A stretch of DNA of 64,000 nt from Mycolicibacterium parafortuitum (lineage in GTDB: Bacteria; Actinomycetota; Actinomycetes; Mycobacteriales; Mycobacteriaceae), in assembly GCF_010725485.1 (NCBI RefSeq), contig NZ_AP022598.1, positions 744,001 through 808,000 of the forward strand. Reading direction: 5' to 3'. The notes below the pieces were generated by a model. The model was not told the origin of the DNA. It did no database searches and saw only the letters and a program-made list of their open reading frames with translations. Of this stretch, positions 60,757 through 64,000 are shown in pieces. Position 1 is the first letter of the stretch; each line of letters starts with the position of its first letter. The translations under genes and the position numbers were made by a program.

Positions 60757-63663
60757 ATGCTCGCCATCCTTGCTGCCCACGCGGCCGCCGCGCTACTGGC
60801 GCCTCTGTTGGTGTACCGCTGGGGGCGTTCGGCGTTCTATCCGCTTGCGCTGGTGCCGCTGCTGTCGCTGATCTGGGTGGTGCTGAACTGGCCTGACAAG
60901 GGTCAGGCGCACGTCGTCGACGTCTCCTGGGTGCCCAGCCTGTCGATGGACATCACGCTGAGGTTCGACGCACTGGCCGCGGTGATGAGCGTGCTGGTGC
61001 TCGCGATCGGCGCGCTGGTGCTGTTCTACTGCGCCGACTACTTCCACCACCACGACGGCCACACCGAGAAGCGGCTGCCCAGCTTCGCCGCCGAGCTGGT
61101 CGCCTTCTCCGGCGCCATGTTCGGGCTGGTCACCAGCGACAACCTGCTGCTGCTCTACGTCTTCTGGGAGATCACGACGGTTCTGTCGTTCCTGCTGGTC
61201 GGGCACTACGCGGAGCGTGCGACGAGCCGGCGGGCTGCGATGCAGGCGCTGCTGGTGACCACGTTCGGCGGCCTGGCGATGCTGGTCGGCATCATCGTGC
61301 TCGGCAACATCGCGGGCACCTTCCTGCTTTCAGAGCTGATCGCGGCCCCGCCGACCGGGTTGGCGGCATCGGTGGGTCTGGTGCTGATCCTCATCGGCGC
61401 GCTGTCCAAATCGGCGATCGTGCCGCTGCACTTCTGGTTGCCCGGCGCGATGGCCGCGCCGACCCCGGTCAGCGCGTACCTGCACGCCGCGGCGATGGTG
61501 AAGGCCGGCGTCTACCTGATCGCCCGGATGACGCCGGGGTTCGCCGACTCCCCCGAGTGGCGCCCGACCGTGGTGACCCTCGGCCTGCTGACGATGCTGC
61601 TGGCCGGCTGGCGCGCGATCCGCGAGTACGACCTGAAGCTGATCCTCGCGTTCGGCACGGTCAGCCAGCTCGGTTTCATCACGATCATGGTCGGGGTCGG
61701 CGGCAGCGAGATGATGCTCGCCGGACTCGCCATGCTGTGCGCGCACGCGATGTTCAAGGCCGCGCTGTTCATGGTCGTCGGCATCATCGACCACGCCACC
61801 GGCACCCGCGACATCCGCAGGCTGGCCTGGCTGGGCCGGCGGCACAAACCGCTGCTGATCATCGGCTGCGCGGCGGCCGCAAGCATGGCCGCGCTGCCCC
61901 CGTTCTTCGGCTTCGTCGCCAAGGAGGCCGACTTCGAGACGGTGCTGCACAGCCCCTATCTGGGTGCGGCGTCGCCGTTCGTGCTCACCGGCATCGTGTT
62001 GGGTTCGGTCCTGACGACGGTGTACAGCCTGCGGTTCGTGTTCGGCGCCTTCGGCCGCAAGGGTCTGCCGCACCCCAGCACCCGGGTCGAGGAGATGCAC
62101 CGGCCCGGTCCCGGCTTCCTGATCCCGCCGGCGATCCTGGCCGCGGCGGGCCTGCTGTTCGGCCTGTGGCCGAAGCCGCTGGACACCGTGCTGAGCAACT
62201 ACAGCGACACTGTCCCCAACCCGCAGGGCTATGACGGCGACTACTACCTGTCGCTGTGGCACGGGGTGAACCTGCCGCTGATCCTGTCGGCGCTGGTGCT
62301 GGTCGCGGGCATCGCGATCTACTTCGGGCGCAAACGGCTGCGCCGCGCCCGCGCGGACTTCGTGCCCCTGGGCAACGCCGACCGCATCTACGACGCCGTC
62401 ATCCGCGGCGCGGACGTGCTGTCGGTGCGGGTCACCGCGCTCACCCAGCGTGGCTCGCTGCCCCAGACCCAGTCGTTCATCCTGGTCACCCTCGCCGTGC
62501 TGCCGATCGTCGTGCTCGGGCTCGGCGCGCGCACCCAGCCCCGGTTCGAGATCTGGGATTCGCCCCCGCAGGTGGTCGTCGGCCTGCTGATGGCCGCGGC
62601 GGCGCTGACCGCGGTGGTCCTGCGCAACCGGCTCGCGGCGGTGCTGATGGTCGGCGTCACCGGGTACGGCTGCGGCGCGATCTTCGCGTTCCACGGCGCT
62701 CCTGACCTGGCGCTGACGCAGTTCCTGGTCGAGACGCTGACGCTGGTCGCGTTCGTGCTGGTGCTGCGCACCCTGCCCGCGGAGACCAGCCGCGAGGAGA
62801 CCACCCGCTACCGCGGGCCGCGCGCCGCTCTGGCGATCGCGGTGGGCGCGACCGTCACCACGCTGGCCGCGTTCGCGATGGCCGCCCGCAACACCAGGCC
62901 GCTGGCCGAACTGCTGCCCGAAGCCGCGTACAAGCTCGGCCACGGTTCGAACACCGTCAACGTGATCCTGGTCGACATCCGCGCCTGGGACACCATGGGC
63001 GAGGTGTCGGTGCTGCTGGTGGCCGCGACCGGCGTCGCGTCGATGGTGTTCCGCAGCCGGCGGTTCGGTTCCGCCCCGAGGGTCTCCGACGCCGGCCAGC
63101 CCGATATCGGCAGGCTTCCGGTGTCCGCACACCACAGCCCGGCCGCCGGTGACATCACGTGGCTGCGCGGCAGCGAGCTGCGTGACCCACGGCACCGCTC
63201 ACTGGTCCTCGAGGTCGCCACCCGGCTGATCTTCCCGGTGATGATGGTGCTGTCGGTGTACTTCTTCTTCGCGGGCCACAATGTGCCGGGTGGCGGTTTC
63301 GCCGGCGGTCTGATGGCCGGCCTCGCGCTGGTGCTGCGCTATCTGGCCGGTGGCCGTTACGAACTCGGCGAGACGCTGCCGCTGGACGCGGGCAAGATCC
63401 TCGGCGCCGGCCTTACGCTGGCGGCCGGCACCGCGGCGGCCTCCCTGTTGCTCGGCGCCCCGGCGCTGTCCTCGGCGGTGATCGAGTTCGACGTCCCCGT
63501 GCTGGGCAGCATCAAGTTCGTCACCGCACTGTTCTTCGATCTAGGGGTGTATCTGATCGTCGTCGGATTGGTGCTCGACGTGTTGCGCAGCCTCGGCGCG
63601 CGCATCGACGTCGAGATGAGCGAGCTGGCCGAGCAGAACAAGCAGGCGGTGCGGCAACGATGA
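60757..63663 (+). CDS. mrpA: Na+/H+ antiporter subunit MrpA fused to MrpB
   Basis: A 968-residue protein. Residues about 1-600 are MrpA with the NuoL-like core (LFYVFWEITTVLSFLLVGHYAE, SKSAIVPLHFWLPGAMAAPTPVSAYLHAAAMVKAGVYLIAR, LKLILAFGTVSQLGF). About 640-760 is the MrpA extra region and 830-960 is MrpB (FPVMMVLSVYFFFAGHNVPGGGFAGGLMAGLALVLRYLAGG). It is the main proton/sodium path of the multi-subunit Mrp antiporter and serves alkali and salt tolerance. mrpC follows, overlapping by ATGA. The 87-base leader holds GTCAG-n5-CTGAC just after the TrkA gene stop. Confidence 0.94.
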   Translation: MLAILAAHAAAALLAPLLVYRWGRSAFYPLALVPLLSLIWVVLNWPDKGQAHVVDVSWVPSLSMDITLRFDALAAVMSVLVLAIGALVLFYCADYFHHHDGHTEKRLPSFAAELVAFSGAMFGLVTSDNLLLLYVFWEITTVLSFLLVGHYAERATSRRAAMQALLVTTFGGLAMLVGIIVLGNIAGTFLLSELIAAPPTGLAASVGLVLILIGALSKSAIVPLHFWLPGAMAAPTPVSAYLHAAAMVKAGVYLIARMTPGFADSPEWRPTVVTLGLLTMLLAGWRAIREYDLKLILAFGTVSQLGFITIMVGVGGSEMMLAGLAMLCAHAMFKAALFMVVGIIDHATGTRDIRRLAWLGRRHKPLLIIGCAAAASMAALPPFFGFVAKEADFETVLHSPYLGAASPFVLTGIVLGSVLTTVYSLRFVFGAFGRKGLPHPSTRVEEMHRPGPGFLIPPAILAAAGLLFGLWPKPLDTVLSNYSDTVPNPQGYDGDYYLSLWHGVNLPLILSALVLVAGIAIYFGRKRLRRARADFVPLGNADRIYDAVIRGADVLSVRVTALTQRGSLPQTQSFILVTLAVLPIVVLGLGARTQPRFEIWDSPPQVVVGLLMAAAALTAVVLRNRLAAVLMVGVTGYGCGAIFAFHGAPDLALTQFLVETLTLVAFVLVLRTLPAETSREETTRYRGPRAALAIAVGATVTTLAAFAMAARNTRPLAELLPEAAYKLGHGSNTVNVILVDIRAWDTMGEVSVLLVAATGVASMVFRSRRFGSAPRVSDAGQPDIGRLPVSAHHSPAAGDITWLRGSELRDPRHRSLVLEVATRLIFPVMMVLSVYFFFAGHNVPGGGFAGGLMAGLALVLRYLAGGRYELGETLPLDAGKILGAGLTLAAGTAAASLLLGAPALSSAVIEFDVPVLGSIKFVTALFFDLGVYLIVVGLVLDVLRSLGARIDVEMSELAEQNKQAVRQR

Positions 63664-64000
63664 CGACCTACCTTGTCCCGCTGATGATCATCGGGGTGCT
63701 CACCAGCGCCGGCGTCTATCTGCTCCTCGAACGCAGCCTCACCCGGATGCTGTTGGGGCTGCTGCTGATCGGCAATGCGATCAACCTGCTGCTCCTCAAC
63801 ACCGGCGGCCCGTCGGGCAACCCGCCGGTGCGCGGGCGCACCAGCGCTGACTCCACCACGATCGCGGATCCGTTGGCGCAGGCGATGATCCTGACCGCGA
63901 TCGTGATCACGATGGGTGTGGCCGCGTTCGTGCTGTCGTTGGCCTACCGCTCCTACCGGATCAACACGATCGAAGAAGTCAGCAACGACCCCGAGGACAC
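63660..64000 (+). CDS. mrpC: Na+/H+ antiporter subunit MrpC (NuoK-like), 3' end outside window
   Basis: 113 codons are visible: three membrane helices (about residues 5-25, 28-48 and 74-97), NuoK-like LLGLLLIGNAINLLLLNTGGPSGNPPV and DPLAQAMILTAIVITMGVAAFVLSLAYR. ATG overlaps the mrpA stop. The reading frame continues beyond position 64000, where further Mrp subunits would be expected. Confidence 0.93.
   Translation, partial: MTTYLVPLMIIGVLTSAGVYLLLERSLTRMLLGLLLIGNAINLLLLNTGGPSGNPPVRGRTSADSTTIADPLAQAMILTAIVITMGVAAFVLSLAYRSYRINTIEEVSNDPED

Noticed and set aside
61330..63195. 621-residue minus-strand frame
   Set aside because: Antisense to MrpA; Gln/Arg/His-rich shadow of a high-GC gene.

Overview
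High-GC (roughly 68%) bacterial chromosome with GTG/TTG starts, short intergenic gaps and overlapping ATGA/GTGA junctions. The gene set points to a mycobacterium, most likely a fast-growing Mycolicibacterium-type species: RamB, isocitrate lyase, FadB2, LpdC, a GroEL2 ending in GGMGGMDF, MoeA2, an LpqN/LpqT-type lipoprotein, and Psd-PssA followed by a CDC48-like ATPase. From memory of M. tuberculosis gene order, the core genes follow the Rv0473-to-Rv0435c interval, read here in the opposite sense and opened up by inserted gene blocks. Rv numbers are recalled, not searched. No tRNA, rRNA, IS element, prophage or CRISPR array was recognised.

Layout. 1-9,050: DUF445 membrane protein, TetR regulator, PPK2 kinase, a Vsr-like (DUF559) nuclease gene between two palindromes, then the C2/fatty-acid block (fadB2, aceA, acyl-ACP thioesterase, ramB, CMD protein). 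9,100-18,500: alpha/beta hydrolase, a long minus-strand run of lpdC, small membrane protein and GGDEF cyclase, preceded by a five-gene peptide-type ABC importer and two small membrane proteins. 18,700-24,400: DUF779 protein, GAF-domain regulator, acetoin-type SDR, zinc butanediol-type dehydrogenase and, divergently, a flavin monooxygenase; the divergent region carries repeated GCAACTCTT boxes. 24,400-39,250: S9 peptidase, lipoprotein, DedA, a histidine-rich micropeptide, PAP2-aldehyde dehydrogenase, D-aminoacylase-like amidohydrolase, redox enzymes and an MHS transporter. 39,250-42,100: a second palindrome-flanked DUF559 gene and groEL2 with two CIRCE operators. 42,100-52,950: two paralogous SDRs bracketing cupin, helicase, LuxR regulator, FAD enzyme, SRPBCC, HAD phosphatase and paired bacterial PH-domain genes. 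52,900-57,900: moeA2, psd, pssA and a double-AAA ATPase. 58,000-64,000: DUF1707 protein, then cation homeostasis genes (CPA1 antiporter, TrkA-type protein, fused MrpAB, start of mrpC).

Regulation visible in sequence: a tandem RamB-like box upstream of aceA, two CIRCE elements at groEL2, a palindrome overlapping a TetR/SDR promoter, and several apparently leaderless promoters in which TANNNT lies 6-8 nt before ATG/GTG.

The most unusual signal is that both DUF559/Vsr-like nuclease genes (2,614-3,492 and 39,310-40,143) are each enclosed by two related intergenic palindromes in the same orientation. Each gene has its own palindrome type, and all four palindromes contain GCACGC. That arrangement resembles a nuclease-plus-terminal-palindrome unit and is the best candidate here for an undescribed system.
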